64,000 nt of DNA from Aldrovandia affinis (GCA_029706075.1 JAINUG010000307.1:655501-719500); one strand, 5' to 3'; positions 47,261 to 59,189 are shown, counted from the first letter of the stretch. A program made the numbers and translations. The notes: generated by a model not told the origin, from the sequence alone.

Positions 47261-48179
47261 CACGTTTGTTTTCCCTCCTTTCCGCCTCGCGATTAGTGCC
47301 GAGCGCCCCCCCATTTTGCGCCTCCGTCCGTTTCTTCTAACGAAAGTGTTCCCAAAGGAATAACATAAAGGCGCAGGGTGTTCCGATTCGACGGGAGATG
47401 TGTGACTTGCCACGACTCGATTGTGTCGAATATCCTTCCCCTCAAGCAACCAGTTACTGGGAAGTTCAGATAATTGTTCAATAAGTACCGCAAGGCTTTA
47501 GCGTATCTTCAAAGGTAAACGGGGATGCGTAGTCCAAAACTCGAGTGGCAGCGTAGCGACTACCGACGGAGAAAGCAATTAGAAGGAGCCCCCCCTCCCT
47601 GAAACGCTTTGAGGTTGTGGCCCCCGTCAAATAACAATGAGATTTAACTGTTAGGGATCGTAAACAAGTGCTGTTTGGACCTGTGAAATTGTTCATATAA
47701 CAGTGTAATGATGATATATTAGTCTCCTGTCTTTCCCACCCCTCCTCAGTAACTTCAGCAACTCGTTAAAAGTCTTGGCACATGAGCGTCCGTGAGGTTG
47801 TCCCGCCGCCGCCGCTGTCTGCGTGTTAAGACGCCGGTGCGTTTCGTCAGGTGGGGAAAGGCGAGGGGCGGCTCCCGTCGCCCCGCGGAGCCTCGGGGGG
47901 TGCAGGCGAGATCCCTATCCCGCCATGTGGGCCGATGCTCCTTCTCTGCTGGATTAGGGGCTTTGGGGCTTTTCTCCTTGCATAACGTCCTCGCTTAATG
48001 CCGAGAGAGGGAGACGAGCAGGGGAATAAACAGGCGTTGCAAATATGACTCAATAGAAAAACACCGCCACTCAGGTTTTCACAATTTTTATCATCACACA
48101 GGATTGCACAAAATGCAATTATTACGTCGTCTCCCTGGCAGTGCCGAGGCACGGTTCGAAAAAGTTAATATGGATTAGC
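47261..48179. other. Gene-free GC-leaning sequence
   Basis: CpG is raised at about 47800-47930 (CCGCCGCCGCTG, GGCTCCCGTCGCCCCGCGG), which may be a small CpG island. No exon is recognised. Confidence 0.35.
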
Positions 48180-48920
48180 ACAATAGTTCCCGGGCTCAAT
48201 ACTGCTATCCAACTTTATCCATTTATCTGCAATGATGAGACTCCTTTGTGCTGCGTGGCATCGTAGCATCTCTCTAAATAATAAATGCCATTGTCTCGCT
48301 CATGAAGAGAAGGCATTGTCTGTGTAATTTCGGCACACTTTCGCGATTGTTAATATTCAAGCTGCGCTACGCGGCCGAGGATGACGTATTGGAATGGAGC
48401 TCGGCCGTCGGGAAAGGAGAACGCCCCAGAGAACTTGACCGGGAAAAGTTATGGGTCTGCCTCCAGGGCCGAGCCTCCGCCACATCCGCCCGCCGCGCGT
48501 TGCGTCCGTTAACCATCAGAGGGTGGGAGGGGGACGCTGTCGCGTTAATAGTCGATATATTTCTGCGGTTTGTTAACCGAAGGTTGCACTTTGCCATTAA
48601 AGGACTATTTAGCGTTCTGCGTTCGCCTTCTGCGGGCATTGAACGGCGAGCACAGAAGGGATGATATTTTTTTTCTCTCTTTCTTCCCTCTTTCACGAGT
48701 GCCTCTTTTTTCTCTCGGCAGATCCATTCAAGCTTTCAATACCTTCTTTTCCTCTCTTCTTCTGCTGCTTTTCTCAGCGAGCAGGAGGGTTTTACTTTAC
48801 TCCTTTGTCATCCTAATTGATTGCATTAACCTTTTGAGTATTGAATTTCCCCTGCACCACGCCGAGCACAATGTGGAATATTATCATAATCCCTCCAAGT
48901 AATGGACACACGGCAATCAA
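48180..48920. promoter_or_regulatory. Candidate regulatory block with CpG-rich centre
   Basis: Flanks carry enhancer-like words, including TTAATATTCAAGC before the centre, and CTAATTGATTGCATTAACC, GTATTGAATTTCCCC and GGAATATTATCATAATCCC after it. The centre (48360-48520) is CpG-rich. A textbook pyrimidine tract plus CGGCAG ends at 48720, but no exon follows. Confidence 0.3.
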
Positions 48921-49197
48921 CAATGCTTTAGGAAAAGTACATCTTTGAAAGATGGAGCGTCGCGTTATCCTCTGTCGCCAAGCCTGCCATGGACTGCCGG
49001 GCTTCTGAAAACTTTGACGCCGTTTTGAGCAGTTTGTCCTCTCCGTGTGCTCCTCTGCTCATTGGACTTCTCTTCTCGTCAAACCGCTCAGTTTTGTACT
49101 TCAATTTGGCCTTATAACCATTCAAAAAAGTGAAAAATCGCATTAGGGTTCCTGTTTCCTGAGTTTGTGTGTATAATCCCTTTATCGTGTTGAAAAT
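48921..49197. other. Gene-free sequence
   Basis: No gene is recognised. The minus-strand frame at 48928-49272 is driven in part by the GAT repeat. Confidence 0.4.
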
Positions 49198-49252
49198 GAT
49201 GAGGATGGTGATGATGATGATGATGATGATGATGATGAGGATGATGACGATG
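49198..49252. repeat. (GAT)n microsatellite
   Basis: About 18 GAT-type units with GAG and GAC variants. It creates the poly-Ile run in the opposite-strand frame. Confidence 0.92.
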
Positions 49253-49279
49253 TGTTGTACCTGGACATGCATATCTGAC

Positions 49280-49480
49280 CCCCTAGGTGGGGCTTAATAT
49301 CAGAATCGAGGTTGATTTCAGAATGCAATTTTCAATTATAACGGGAGCTATCTGCGGTTGGTATTGTGTTTGGATATAATTACTTCATCGGGAAGAGGTG
49401 GGGGCGGGGGCACAGTCATCATAATTAATCAGCCATGTAGAGCTCTCAATCCCTGTCACATTTAGAACCCGCTAAAAGTA
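49280..49480. promoter_or_regulatory. Candidate conserved noncoding block
   Basis: TTAATATCAGAATCGAGG, TGCAATTTTCAATTATAACG, GGATATAATTACTTCATC and CATAATTAATCAGCC words occur within 150 bases. Homeodomain cores are dense, no simple repeat is present and no frame is seen. Confidence 0.35.
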
Positions 49481-50600
49481 ACGAATTTAGTGGATGTTAA
49501 AATGCCAGTTTTTTTGTGTTTGTTTTTTTTAACTGGACGTGACAATTTGCGGTGCTCTGCTGCTTATAGACATTAATCATTTTTGAGGACACTGGTGCAG
49601 GCCCACACGAGGCCAACATTGCAAACACAATTTTTGTCATGCAGTGATGTAAAAGTTGACACACAGTCGCATGATTGTGTCAGCGCCCGTGCTGATTGGC
49701 CATGCTGCACACCTACCCCAAGCCAATTATTGTGCCCCTTCAGCACTGCCTGGAAGGGTCATATTTGGTCAGGCATCTTTTTATTGTTTTCCGGATTTAT
49801 ATCTTGCCCTGAAAGCAAGAAAACATCTTTTGTGGATGAAAAATAGTCAGTCAAGTAAGACAGCTGTTCTTAGTAAGTAAGCCAAACATTGACAAAATGT
49901 ATCTCAGTGGTGCGTTATTTATTTAACTCAGTGTCTATGCACCAAATCCAATAAATGCTTGTTTGATTAGACAGCTGCTCTCCACTCGTTGATCATGTAT
50001 AATGGACACAGATGAGGAAAAATTAGGAAATTAATTTTTCGGTTTTATAGCTGTTTTACGCCCGTCTTTGTGAAGTTAAAAATAATGTTACATGTAAACT
50101 CAAAGTCACCTCATTCAAAATGTTCAGCTTGGTTTTGGAAAGTTGTTTGTGGCACTATAAATGCAGTGTATATAAATTCTTATACGAGTGAGATGCAGCC
50201 ATGATACTCTTATAAGAGAGCCAGTCATTTTTAACTTGTATTCCTTTGTACAAGTGCTTTGCAAACATTTGCTAGCACTTTTTCTTAAGCAGGCAATTCA
50301 CAGATGTAATTCAATTGCAATGACTGTATTACTACTGTGGTTCTGCCATGTACAGTATGTATGGTTTATCTTTCTACACAGCTGACTAGTATTTGATTCA
50401 AGCGTTGAAGTGTAATTGCATGTCACCTGGACACTATTCCTATCTCTACCCCACGGTCTGTGCTGTAGACTCTTCCTTCCTATTTGTTTTGTTTTGTTCC
50501 TCATTACCAGCAAGAAGAAAAAAAACCCATTGGATTTCAGCCATACAACTAGCATACTGTTGTATTGGCGTAACTAAGACTATCCAGTAACTATAATGTT
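49481..50600. other. Gene-free sequence
   Basis: No exon is recognised. The last few dozen bases before 50601 may belong to the LINE fragment that follows. Confidence 0.4.
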
Positions 50601-50839
50601 TTTAAATCCAGACTCAAAACATACTTATTCACTAAATTTTATGGCTGAGTTTGGCGTACATATGCGCACGCACACACATATATACACATACACAGTTTTT
50701 AAAATTATATTAATTTGAATACATTTTAGTTTTGCTTTGTTTTCAGTTTTTCTTTTCTTTTTCTTTTCTGTTAAGCACTTTGAGACCGCTCTGCGATGAA
50801 AAGTGCTATATAAATGAGGGTTATTATTATTATTATTAT
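50601..50839 (+). mobile_element. L2-like LINE 3' end, broken
   Basis: At 50601-50648 a frame reads FKSRLKTYLFTKFYG and then stops. This resembles the shared C-terminal end of fish L2/Rex-type reverse transcriptases (FK..LKT.LF). The 3' UTR follows, with a (CA)n patch, then the tail AAGCACTTTGAGACCGC, AAAAGTGCTATATAAATG and a (TTA)n terminus at 50820-50839. The inverted words AAGCACTTT/AAAGTGCT form the small hairpin typical of such 3' ends. Everything upstream of the last about 15 residues is missing, so this is a dead 5'-truncated copy. Confidence 0.82.
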
Positions 50840-51981
50840 CCGAGGCACAGTCACAGAGACCAGAGCTACTGAAATAACCTCTGCACGGATCAAACATGTA
50901 TGAACTAGAGAAGAGAGAATAACTGTATAAAAGGACAGCCACCTCACATGCACATTTGAAAGCTGTGATACTTATGCTTGTGAAAAGGTCTTTGGAATCA
51001 TTATTTTGGGGTATTTCCAAAGAGTGCAACAATGTTCCCAAATTAGAAGTGTATAATATATACAGCGCACACACGGCATTCTAAACAAGAGAGTGTAAAA
51101 TTAGCTGTCCTATAGATGTACTCTAAAAATCTATTATTTAAAGTCGGAAGACACAAAATATTTTCAAGTCCCACCAGAGCCCAATGTCAATTCGGAAGGC
51201 GAAGCTCAGTCCTAAAGCAAACCCCCTGCCCTGCCCAAACCGTACAGGAGTCACGTACACGTAACCTGTTGCACCACTGTTACAAAGTACTTACATGAAA
51301 ATATTATGAATGTGTGTCATTACAATACTTCGCAGCCTACTAGATGTGAAAATGTATGCCATTCGCTGTTCTATCAGAAATCTTTGTCTGCACTTCAAAA
51401 GCGGATTATTTTGATCTTTAATGAATAACTAACTAAATGTAATGGCCCCTTTCTATCATGTTGCGACGAGGGCTCCAGGGACATTGATGATAAATAAAAT
51501 GATAAGACTGAAATATTACTCAGAAGTGAGCGTGCCCGACAAAGTTTGATAGAAAAACAGTGGAAACGCACAGAACTTTACGATTGCATCTTATATCTTA
51601 TTACATGTAAGGACTTTATAGTCAAGGACGTTTACTGCACCGATGTTCGGCGTGGATTGTCTCGGTTCACCTGAGGCCACCCATTGTGAGTTTTTTTTTT
51701 TTTTCCTGTTGCTAATAGTTTGCAGTATTAAGGGTCAGGAGATACTGGCTTTAGAGGCAAGATTAGCCCTCCATTTACTTTGCGATCGTGGGGGCACGTA
51801 ATGTAATCCCTTTACCCGCTTTACTTTTGCCTCTTTTGGTTTGGAAGGAGGTGTAAGTTGATTTGCCTGCTTGTAATAAGACTCTTCGCGGGAGCCTCAG
51901 AAATATTTTCGACAGTCATCGCTGAGCACCAAGGCAAGAAAGTTCTGGCGCACACTTCCTAATATAATCTCATACATATAC
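50840..51981. other. Gene-free sequence
   Basis: No exon is recognised. A T run lies near 51691-51703. Confidence 0.4.
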
Positions 51982-52131
51982 ATGCAAAGGACCAGTCGTT
52001 TCACCTAAATTAAACTCTTTGATGCATTAGCAAACAGGTGATCTCTGCACACTGGCTGGCCACTATGCCGAGATCACCTGTTTGCTAATGCGTCAAAGGG
52101 TTTAATTTAGGTGAAATGACTAGTCCTGCAT
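51982..52131 (+). repeat. 150-bp near-perfect inverted repeat (long hairpin)
   Basis: Arms at 51989-52045 and 52070-52126 are 57 bases each with only four mismatches. On the plus strand three of these would be G-U wobbles and one a C-A. Pairing also continues outward (ATGCA at 51982-51986 with TGCAT at 52127-52131, across a 2-base AA bulge). It continues inward through 52046-52069, where eight of 12 positions are Watson-Crick pairs and the central pair is T-G. The dyad centre is thus at 52057/52058 with essentially no spacer. Arm words include CACCTAAATTAAA and GCATTAGCAAACAGGTG. No terminal repeat, tRNA box or coding frame is seen. It could be a foldback/MITE-type element, an ancient palindromic vertebrate repeat retained as a regulatory element, or a transcribed hairpin. 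It is too long for a typical miRNA precursor. Confidence 0.95.
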
Positions 52132-53190
52132 TTAACACGTATGTGGGAGGCAACTGTATGAGCTTTGAGCCAAAGTGCACGCTAAACGTTCGGGGGTGAA
52201 CTTTGTCACATTTTCAGTAGATTTTTTCTCGTTTTGTTATGACTTCTATTTATCCTAGTTCCCACTGTTTGACATTTTCAGAAGACTTCCTATTTTTGGT
52301 CACTGTAAGTCTAGCTAAACAACAGTTCACTCATTTAGATTTTCATTGGAGCGAGGAGGGGTAGGCGGAACAGAGTCCGTCTCTGTGCGGTCAGACATTC
52401 ATCAATACCATCAGTACATGTGCATATTAATGAGGATAAGACCATAAAAAGCTGAAATATGCAGTACTTTTTTTTTTACTGACTTGCACGACAGTGGCAT
52501 CCATAGCCACTGAAAAACAAACAAACAATCAAAAAAAACATCTGTTCTAGGTAACACCAGGCAGTTGCTTTGGATTATATAGGATAAAAGTCACAGCTTT
52601 GTTTGGGCCTTTATTGGAAATATAAAACAACTGCCCTTTCAATGGGAACAGCGCTTGTATTGGGATGAGGGCTGTTGACACAGTTTTAGTTGAATTTTTG
52701 AACCCAACAATGGCCCTTATATGGTGCTGTCCTGGACACGGCCACCTGGTCTATCTAACTGCCTCTTTTGTGTTCCAGGATTTATTTAACAAAACCCCTG
52801 AAAACTAGACGGGCGGAGAGAGAGAAAAAACAGAAACTGACTTTTCAGGACTAAATAGAACAGTAAACATCAGCACAAAGGCGTTAAATTAATTGATTGT
52901 TGAGCAACAGACAGAAAACGGTGTTATCGTGTTTCCGTGGCAACAAAAAAAAAGTGTATTGTCAGGCTGCTTAGATGAATTGAAGCAAAACAACCCTTTA
53001 ATTCATATCAACTCTATTATATTTTTTCAGCTGGGAGGGGGGAAATCAATTGAAAGGGGCCCTTATGTGCAGACAGACACAGTTTTTGATCAATAATTAT
53101 TTTAACCCGGGAACACATACACAGTGGCCGTTTTGCTGTGCTGCTGAGTTTAGTTATTTAAAAATACATATAGTTCTTGTTTTTGTGGTG
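52132..53190. other. Gene-free sequence
   Basis: The part around 52320-52450, with ATGTGCATATTAATGAGG, could be regulatory. No exon is recognised. Confidence 0.4.
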
Positions 53191-53208
53191 GTGGTGGTGG
53201 GGGGGGAG
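53191..53208. repeat. (GGT)n run with G9
   Basis: Short GGT repeat ending in a G run. Confidence 0.7.
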
Positions 53209-53870
53209 GTTCACTCTTTTATATAACAAAAAGCCAGAGGGGATTTTCACCATGAAGTTGGCGAGTCATTATTCGTTGGTTACGGTCACACTTTTTTGAT
53301 CGGCCTCTGCCGCTCGTAAGTGTGCGGTAGAACAGACTCGCGGGTCAAAAGAGGCCAAGGTCACAGGGAGCCGATGCCCAGGGGGGAAAGAGCGGCACTC
53401 TGCCCCTTCTCATTCCTCCTTCAGGCCCCCGCTGACGCCCCGCTGGGAAAAGGCTTGCCTTTTCAAATCTGTAAGGTAGATGACTGATCTAAATGAAAAA
53501 CACCCACTTTAGCCATTATATTGACCTGTGTCACGCTCAGAGAAAGATGGCACGTCCCGACGCTGAAATAAGTGTCATTTAAAAAGGTCAACCCGGTCGG
53601 CTCGGAATGTCCGTAAACACATACAGATGAATATGTTAATTTGAAAGCATAGGAATTAAATGGGAAAGTCAATTAGGGGGAATTTAATTTAGTTTTTTGG
53701 TAGAACAGGTGACACCCCGCAACAACAACCACCCCCCCCCCCTCCGATTCCAGCCACATACTGTAATACTTTGGCATTGGCTGACAAATAAACAAACCAC
53801 GATCATGGGATGTCATCTCCAATAGCATGAAGTTGTCGACATGTCAACATTCAGTCAGCGGGGCTGGCGG
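53209..53870. other. Gene-free sequence
   Basis: A C run lies near 53733-53742. The segment 53640-53700, with AAAGTCAATTAGG and GAATTTAATTTAG, is AT-rich and enhancer-like, but nothing is firm. Confidence 0.35.
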
Positions 53871-53894
53871 AGGCAGGCAGGCAGGCAGGCAGGC
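53871..53894. repeat. (GGCA)n microsatellite
   Basis: About six perfect GGCA units. Confidence 0.9.
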
Positions 53895-53979
53895 ACAGGC
53901 CCCTCGCGCGCCACAGTAGCATCCGCGTGTTGCTGCTGCCGTGCGCGGGGGAACAACACACCGAAATGAAACATTTGGA

Positions 53980-54170
53980 AGTTTTTTTCCGAGCCTCCGT
54001 GAGTGAGTACATTAGAGGAACCTAATTCATTACGGGCCTGTCGTCCGGATGACAGGCACTTTCCACATTAATATCTATTATCCTCTGATAAATTACATAA
54101 ATCGGCCAGCGCCGTATTGGTTTTCGTATATTTAACCACACTGTCAAACACGCTGCAGCAGCGGGGATGA
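53980..54170. promoter_or_regulatory. Strong candidate conserved enhancer
   Basis: Compact unique sequence with AACCTAATTCATTACGGG, GATGACAGGCAC, CCACATTAATATCTATTATC and GATAAATTACATAAATCGG. This dense run of homeodomain, MEIS-like (TGACAG) and AT-rich words, free of repeats, is what deeply conserved vertebrate noncoding elements look like. No coding frame. Conservation not tested. Confidence 0.42.
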
Positions 54171-54594
54171 TTTTGAAGACTGCGCCGTTTCCAGGACTGC
54201 TGTTAAACCCATCTCTGTCAGGGGTCCAGTTTCAGCCGTAGATTTGGTGCGGTCAGGGCCCGGGGAGCGCGGATTTTTGACATTTATTAGAACAACTGAC
54301 ACTGCGTGTCAGGTGTCCCTCCCCGTGCCCTAACCAGCTGGCTCTGCACTGCCGGTCCCGAGCGGGGTGTCACCGCCACCGCCGCCGCGCGAGGCCCACA
54401 AAATACATTCCAGACGGAGGAGAGAGGGGCGAAGTGTTGCTCGGGGGGCGAGCGAGCGAGAGGCACTCCAAGCACGAGAGGATCACCGACAGAAGCGGAT
54501 GCACCTGACCTGCTCATTTTAATAATCAAGGCATTTTGAAAATAAGGCTAATCTGACATTGTGGGAAATCTCTACCCCTCCCTCCCTCGCCCTC

Positions 54595-54607
54595 CATCTC
54601 TGTCTCT

Positions 54608-54647
<40 letters not shown>

Positions 54648-54656
54648 CGCTCGCTC
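54595..54656. repeat. (CT)n microsatellite
   Basis: CT run ending in (GCTC)n units. Confidence 0.92.
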
Positions 54657-54751
54657 CCCGTTCGCTGCGTCCTATTCAAAGACAGATATAGAAACAATCC
54701 TTATTGATCTAATCTGGTTACCGCTTGCTATTTTCAACAGTTCCATCGAAA

Positions 54752-54798
54752 ACTCCCTCCCTCCCTCCCTCCCTCCCTCCCTCCCTCCCTCCCTCCCT
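54752..54798. repeat. (CTCC)n microsatellite
   Basis: About 11 perfect tetranucleotide units. Confidence 0.95.
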
Positions 54799-55080
54799 GC
54801 CCCCTTTCCGCCTCCCTCCCTGCCTGCCACCCATCTGCCTGACCTAGATGGCGGTCACATGGTGCGGCTCCCCAGCCTGTCGTTTTATGGAAAATCTGAG
54901 GGAGCGACAAAGCCAGAGGGTTTTAGGTTTTATCCGCGCCCCGTCCTGCGAGGAGGGCTGCCGCTGAATCAGGTGTTATTGTCCCGACGCCGTTCGAAAA
55001 GGCGGCCGAGCCGTGACCGCCCTCCCGGTTTGATTGGATTTAGCGCGCGGCACCGCGGTGACTTTGGGGATTTTCCTCCC

Positions 55081-57537
55081 TTGTCACCGTCCGCTCTCTC
55101 TGCTGCGTTTATTTATTTACTTAACTTGTCCAGAAATGTACCCCAATCTGCAGATTAGCCCCGGAGCAACCAGAATGCTCTGGTTGAGATGTGCCAAGGT
55201 TTTTTTTTTTTTTTTTTTTTGCAAGCTCTGCTGGTGCTGAGGGGTTAGTTTTGCGCTGTGACCGAGTCCCCTTCACACTGTCGTCTGCCTGTAAATTTTC
55301 TGCTGTCCTTGCTATTCAGCCAATTACACCAAAAGAGCTTTAGTGATTTTTTTTTCCCCCTTTTTTTTTTCTTTTCTTTTTTTTGACCGTGGAATTATTT
55401 ATTTATTTCACAGAAGAATGCAAAGCATGTCTGAAGGTTACCAAAAAAAATTGCTGAATTTCATAGCGTTCATAATGTAAACTTTTTTATATGTTAGAGC
55501 TAATCGATAGCCGTCAGCCCTGCCCTGTGCAAAAATAAATACACCCACAAAAAACACGCCGGCCACATGACACACGGGCTGTGAGGGTGTCTCGGTCCGG
55601 GACAGTTTTTCCCCCACTCTTGAATTTCAGCTTTGAGATAATTATTTCACAGATTCACATAGAAATGCACACAGTAGTGTGGAGCTGTAAAAATGTAGGC
55701 CTGCACATTCTGTCATGTTTGAGGGAGGAGGGAGGTGAGGTGGGAATGCCAATCAGATGTTCACAACTCATACCACCCCAATCTAGGGCAGGGGGAAAAA
55801 ATGTTAACATGTTTTTTTTTTAAGTCTTTATTTAAAAAAATATCTACATTAAAAAAAATAGTCCGTTTATATACAAAACCAGCCAACTGCAGAGTAACAA
55901 CATGCCTCACTAAAAACCATACCAGAGTCACAGTCCCACGCATTTATGGCCAAAGGTAGGAATTACGGCGTCCAGAAATATTGATGATGAAACCCGGCGA
56001 GTGGGACACGCCTAATGGAGGATTATGTAAAAGAGCGGTGGCGGCTTGCTCCTCGGCACCTCTCTAAGAGATGTGTGTCTCTCCACCTCCTCTGTGAGCG
56101 GTGAAGGTCTCCCCCCCCCCCCCTGGCAGTGACGTTAATCTGCTCTGTCCCTCACTGTCTGCTCTGGTCACGTTCCATATCTAATAGTTGGTTTAGAAGG
56201 GGCTCGGCCTGCCGGCGGGGAAAGAGAAGTATATTACCTCTTTAAAAAGCTTTACTTTTATCGGGTGGGCTGCCATGTTAAGTGTGGCCTTTAAACGTGT
56301 GGTAAAGGCTCTCTTTCTCCCCCCAATGTGGCATTTAACAGCAGAAATCTTCAGTGGCCAGAGACGCAGTGTGCACACATTTGTATACGGCGGGGCCTAT
56401 TTTTTTAGCGGGCTTAATGCGTGTCGCGTTTTCTCTCCTCTCGCTGCAGGAGAGCGGTGTGCGCACGCCGCACTGTAAAGATCCACAGCGAGATAGCCTA
56501 GCGCTCACTGACTAGCTATCAGCTGCGTGTAGAATGTGGCCGAGGACCATAAAGTACTTGCGGAATGTGTTCTAAGTGTTCCACCACCTTGCATTCTCGC
56601 GCTAGGAATACTGCAGCTGATATATCGCAAACTATTAGATCGGAGGGCCTGCGTGCGTTTACAGCAGCGCGGCAGGCTCCTCTTTGCTGGTGTTTTTGTG
56701 TTTGTCAGCGGCTATTATTATCTGTTGCCATAACTGTCAGTAGCTTTTTTAGATATTGCTGCAGATCAGCGGGGTACAAGAAGTGGGCTTGTGAGAATAT
56801 TGAAAAGGGTTTATGTCGGTGAAATGAAAAAAATATTTAATACTGCGGGTCGGCGGAGGCTGTGGATTTAGCGAGGCCGCTGTTTCTCTAAGGTTTTCCT
56901 CAAAGGTCCCCGAGATTTATGTTTTGTTGTTTTTTTTCTCTGCGGCACGTACTCGTATTTTATAATTCTCGCGAAATTGCATAGGCAGTCTCTGGCGTAG
57001 CTAATTTTCTGGTTTTCCACTCAGAAGTGGTGACCCTGTGTGCTTTTGGGGTGTGTAGCACTGTACAATGCAGCACTCCCACACCACGCCCCCACACCCC
57101 TCGGCAGCAGGATGTGTGCGCTGTTTGCCTCTGCCGCGTTGGGGAAGAAGTGCTTTGAGAGGCATGGGAAATTCGCCCTTACAAATAAAGCTAGTCAGAG
57201 TCAGACTGCTGATTATTTCACATAAAAAGAAACGCCACCACAGAACACAGGGAGCAGGGAGGGAGCAGGGCGGAACTGCTCTCCACCAGCACAAAGATTA
57301 CCACGCCGAGCCAACAGGAAAAGCAAATGTGACCAAATCCAAAAGAAATGTGGGGGGTTAAAGTTAGCATTCTGAAAGTTTTATGCAGCCTCTTCTATTT
57401 TATTTCAACTTGCTTGTTCGAAAAAAACGAAAGAGTTTGTGAAAATGATCACGATGGTAAATGCAAATGTTTTATCTGGAAGCGAGGACACGGTCCAGAA
57501 AGGAAAGAAAGTAAGGAACTAAGAAATGTAGGCCTGT

Positions 57538-57539
<2 letters not shown>
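55081..57539. other. Gene-free sequence
   Basis: T21 lies at 55200-55220 and more T-rich runs lie to about 55385. A good acceptor-like site (TTTTCTCTCCTCTCGCTGCAG) ends at about 56449 and is followed by a 21-codon open stretch and a stop, with no known protein match. Otherwise nothing is recognised. Confidence 0.4.

Positions 57540-57600
<61 letters not shown>
57540..57600. repeat. (GT)n microsatellite
   Basis: About 30 perfect GT units. Confidence 0.97.
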
Positions 57601-57601
<1 letters not shown>

Positions 57602-59189
57602 CGTTCAGGGGGTAGAATCAGCACTTGTTACGTGAACGGCAGGATGAGCGGTGGGACGTTTTGCCGTACGGCTGGTTAGCCGCGCGCGCCTCTCCGTCCT
57701 CGCCCCGTCGCAGTGCTGGGCACTTCCTGTGCGCAAAAACACCATCTGCATTTCGCTGTTAACGCGCCTTCACATCCGCGGGAGGATTACGAGAAAATCC
57801 CCAGGTTTTTTTAACTGGTTGACAAATATCAGATTTGTCTCTAAAAATTAGCTCCATCCATATCTCCCTCCATATGACACACAAAAAAGATTATCTTTAA
57901 TTCCCAGGCAGCTTGAGTATGTGAGAAGCAGATTAAAGTTTCAGTTTAGTAATATTTACTGAGCCACTTCTATTAGGCTGTGCGCGACGCCAGACAGCCC
58001 TTCCAGAACATGGCGGTTTTCTTTCCCCCCCTTTCTCTTAGAAAAGTCCAGAAACAATTAAGAGCAATATTGATCTAATTCATCATCATCCAATCCAGCG
58101 TCTGAAGGTTGTCTTTTTTTTCTCCTTGTGTGCCATTTAAACAAACAGCATGAGGAGTTAAAGAGCCTTAAAGTGAATAACCACAGCAGGTGCTCTTTCA
58201 GACGGGGCTTTGTGGAGTCTGCAGGGCACTGTGCTGTTGTTTTAGCAGCCTTTTGGCGAGGGGCAGGGGGTTGGTGGGAAATGGGGTTCGTGGGTGACCC
58301 CGGACCCCAGTACTGTCCCATTGTCATGGGCCGCGAGGATAGGTAGCGGCATCCTTTTGATGTGAGTTCTACCATTAAAAGAGAGACACAGAGAGAGAGA
58401 GAGAGACAGAGAGAGAGAAATGAAATCTGCGTGTGTATTTAGAATCCATGAATGGAGGCGAAAATCTGTTTTGTTTAGTTTTTTTCATATATTTACCATG
58501 TTTTGTTTGTCCCACTTCAAAACAAAGTTAAGAATTGCCGTGGCCTGGCCATCCCGCCCATTCTAACATTTGTGTTTGCTGAGTCCCAGTGGTGTAAAAA
58601 CGGTGGGCTTCCATTCCGCGTGACACTATTCCCTTGTTTATTTACAAGTTAGCGGGGTGTCCTTTTCAACGCTGTCGTTTGAACTGTGGCACGGTGCGCC
58701 GAATTTTCCCTCCGTTTTTTCGGAGGTTCGCAGGGAACGGCGGCCGGCGGGAGCTGGTGGAGTCGCCCCTTTCCTTCGCGTGTCTGCGGGTGCGCGGCTC
58801 TTATCATTATTGGTAATACTTGGGTATTGGGGATTTCAAGTCATGGGGACAGGCTTCCTTAAGCTTCCGCTAAGTCAATATGTTATCCGTCTCCATTTAA
58901 TTAGCATACTCATAACGAGCGTCAGTGGGAATGGGCCGGGCCCCGGCCGCACCTGCACTACGGAGGGCTGGCTACGCGTTCCCGTCAAGACCACTGCCGC
59001 ACCCAGGGGTCGGCTTTTGGACACAGGAGCCCATAAATGAAATTAAGGTGTCAATTAGTCAATTACAGCATAATAACTCAGAGGGCAGACATTTAGAGAC
59101 AGAGCGCACCTCAGTTAAGTTCATTTCCTCTGGCCCAGGAGCCGGGGTTTGGCACACGTCACTCTCGCGCAGATACGCTGAATAAGGAC
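57601..59189. other. Gene-free sequence
   Basis: GA-rich tract at about 58380-58420. CpG is raised near 58680-58800. Frames such as 58657-59040 have no known domain. TTTAATTAGCATACTC near 58897 is enhancer-like. Confidence 0.4.

Larger units (their letters stand above)
54230..55080. promoter_or_regulatory. CpG-rich region with CT and CTCC tracts
   Basis: CpG is frequent at 54240-54500 and 54880-55080, for example CCGCCGCCGCGCGAGG and GGCGGCCGAGCCGTGACCGC. Between them lie (CT)n at about 54595-54656 and (CTCC)n at 54752-54798. It could be an alternative promoter. The 199-codon frame at 54559-55158 is mostly Ser/Leu/Pro repeat and is not a gene. Confidence 0.4.

Noticed and set aside
51982..52131. 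Canonical microRNA precursor
   Set aside because: The stem is much longer and more perfectly paired than usual vertebrate precursors, and I recognise no known miRNA seed in it.
53871..54798. CRISPR array or other prokaryotic repeat system
   Set aside because: The regular repeats here and elsewhere are short-unit microsatellites without spacers, in clearly eukaryotic DNA.
54559..55158. 199-codon open frame
   Set aside because: It runs across (CT)n and (CTCC)n, giving Ser/Leu/Pro-rich sequence with no domain. It is a microsatellite artefact in GC-rich DNA.
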